A stretch of DNA of 5,211 nt, from the NCBI GenBank assembly GCA_025935735.1, contig JAICUS010000440.1, positions 1-5,211 of the forward strand. Reading direction: 5' to 3'. Numbering within the stretch: position 1 is the stretch's first letter; every line of letters begins with the position of its first letter. A program made the position numbers and the translations under genes. Source of the stretch: Solirubrobacteraceae bacterium. Lineage in GTDB: Bacteria > Actinomycetota > Thermoleophilia > Solirubrobacterales > Solirubrobacteraceae. Below the pieces are notes generated by a model. It was not told where the DNA came from. It did not search any database and saw only the letters and a list, made by a program, of their open reading frames with translations. Below are positions 4,669 through 5,211 of the stretch, piece after piece.

Positions 4669-5211
4669 GTGCGCGTCGCCCCCGAGGTCCAGGCCGCGCT
4701 CGACGCCGCCCGCCCGGTCGTGGCGCTGGAGAGCACGATCATCGCCCACGGGCTGCCGCGCCCGGACAACCTGCGGGTGGCCGGGGAGATCGAGGACGCG
4801 GTGCGGGCGCATGGCGCCGTGCCCGCCACGATCGCGCTGGTCGGCGGCGAGGTCCGGGTCGGGCTCGACGAGGAGGCGCTGTCGGCGCTGGCGCTGACCG
4901 ACGGCGTGGTCAAGTGCGGCGTGCGCGACCTGGCACCCGCTCTGGCGCGCGGGGTGGCCGGGGCGACGACGGTCGCCGCCACTGCGCACATCGCGGAGCG
5001 CGCGGGCATCCGGGTGTTCGCCACGGGCGGGCTCGGGGGCGTCCATCGCGGCTTCGCGGAGAGCTTCGACGAGTCCGCCGACCTGGGGACGCTCGCCCGC
5101 GTGGGCGTGTGCGTCGTGTGCGCGGGCGTGAAGTCGATCCTCGACCTGCCGGCGACGCTCGAGCGGTTGGAGACGCTGAACGTGACGGTGCTCGGCTACG
5201 GCACGGACACG
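4669..5211 (+). CDS. psuG: Pseudouridine-5'-phosphate glycosidase, N-terminal 181 residues (3' end outside window)
   Basis: PsuG reversibly cleaves the C-C glycosidic bond of pseudouridine 5'-phosphate to uracil and ribose 5-phosphate, the second step of pseudouridine breakdown in the cytoplasm. Family motifs appear in order: [20 protein letters not shown] (5-24), [11 protein letters not shown] (24-34), [16 protein letters not shown] (51-66), the segment VVKCGVRDL (80-88), [20 protein letters not shown] (100-119), GGLGGVHRG (120-128), SADLGTLAR (136-144) and [20 protein letters not shown] (150-169). K155 in the CAGxKSILD motif matches the lysine that forms the covalent sugar adduct in the E. 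coli enzyme; E21, K82, H126 and D138 match other active-site positions. The GTG at 4669 gives the usual start just before the PEV motif but has no Shine-Dalgarno. About 40% of the typical ~300-residue protein is missing. The partner kinase psuK is not seen and may lie downstream. Confidence 0.93.
   Translation, partial: MRVAPEVQAALDAARPVVALESTIIAHGLPRPDNLRVAGEIEDAVRAHGAVPATIALVGGEVRVGLDEEALSALALTDGVVKCGVRDLAPALARGVAGATTVAATAHIAERAGIRVFATGGLGGVHRGFAESFDESADLGTLARVGVCVVCAGVKSILDLPATLERLETLNVTVLGYGTDT

Noticed and set aside
4615..5046. Minus-strand open frame of 143 codons opposite the psuG start
   Set aside because: It is antisense to well-matched psuG motifs and ends in the translated repeat arm.

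Overview
The window reads as high-GC chromosomal DNA from an actinobacterium-like organism. GC-rich third codon positions run through every gene. A Gly/Arg-rich PadR regulator, AT-poor promoters, several start codons without a Shine-Dalgarno site, and hairpins lacking a T-tract all fit that group. The style of the small secreted protein and of the PadR protein recalls Thermoleophilia (Solirubrobacterales), but that placement is an impression from reading, not a database result.

Layout. (1) At 1-1752 on the plus strand, three tightly spaced genes read as one likely operon. They are the last 31 codons of an acyl-CoA dehydrogenase, a membrane-anchored zincin-type metallopeptidase-family protein, and a type I-beta DAHP synthase (first step of the shikimate pathway), whose start overlaps the previous stop. 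(2) At 1677-3049 there is a divergent pair: a ten-helix EamA/DMT transporter on the minus strand and an ArsR-type winged-helix repressor on the plus strand. They share a 41-bp intergenic region with several inverted repeats of the TCGAAC/GTTCGA type. The transporter's 3' end overlaps the DAHP synthase 3' end by 76 bp, tail to tail. (3) At 3030-4267 there is a second divergent pair: a small Cys-containing secreted protein of unknown function on the minus strand and a PadR-family regulator with a strongly His-rich N-terminus on the plus strand. The PadR promoter has a perfect TTGACA and is packed with palindromes. The arsR and secreted-protein genes converge, overlap by 20 bp, and share a 9-bp GC hairpin. 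(4) At 4268-4668 there is about 400 bp with no credible gene. It holds a probable PadR terminator, a very GC-rich tract, and a striking 37-bp inverted repeat (one mismatch) enclosing 194 bp that contains a perfect 10-bp hairpin. (5) At 4669-5211 lies the first 181 codons of psuG, pseudouridine-5'-phosphate glycosidase, cut by the window edge.

How the parts work together. Region 1 mixes fatty acid oxidation and aromatic biosynthesis genes, with no evident single pathway. Regions 2 and 3 are two classic repressor-target divergons in which each regulator probably controls itself and its neighbour. The least explained part of the window is the paired-repeat element at 4385-4652, which ends 16 bp before the psuG start. 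No defence system, CRISPR array, RNA gene or transposase is visible.
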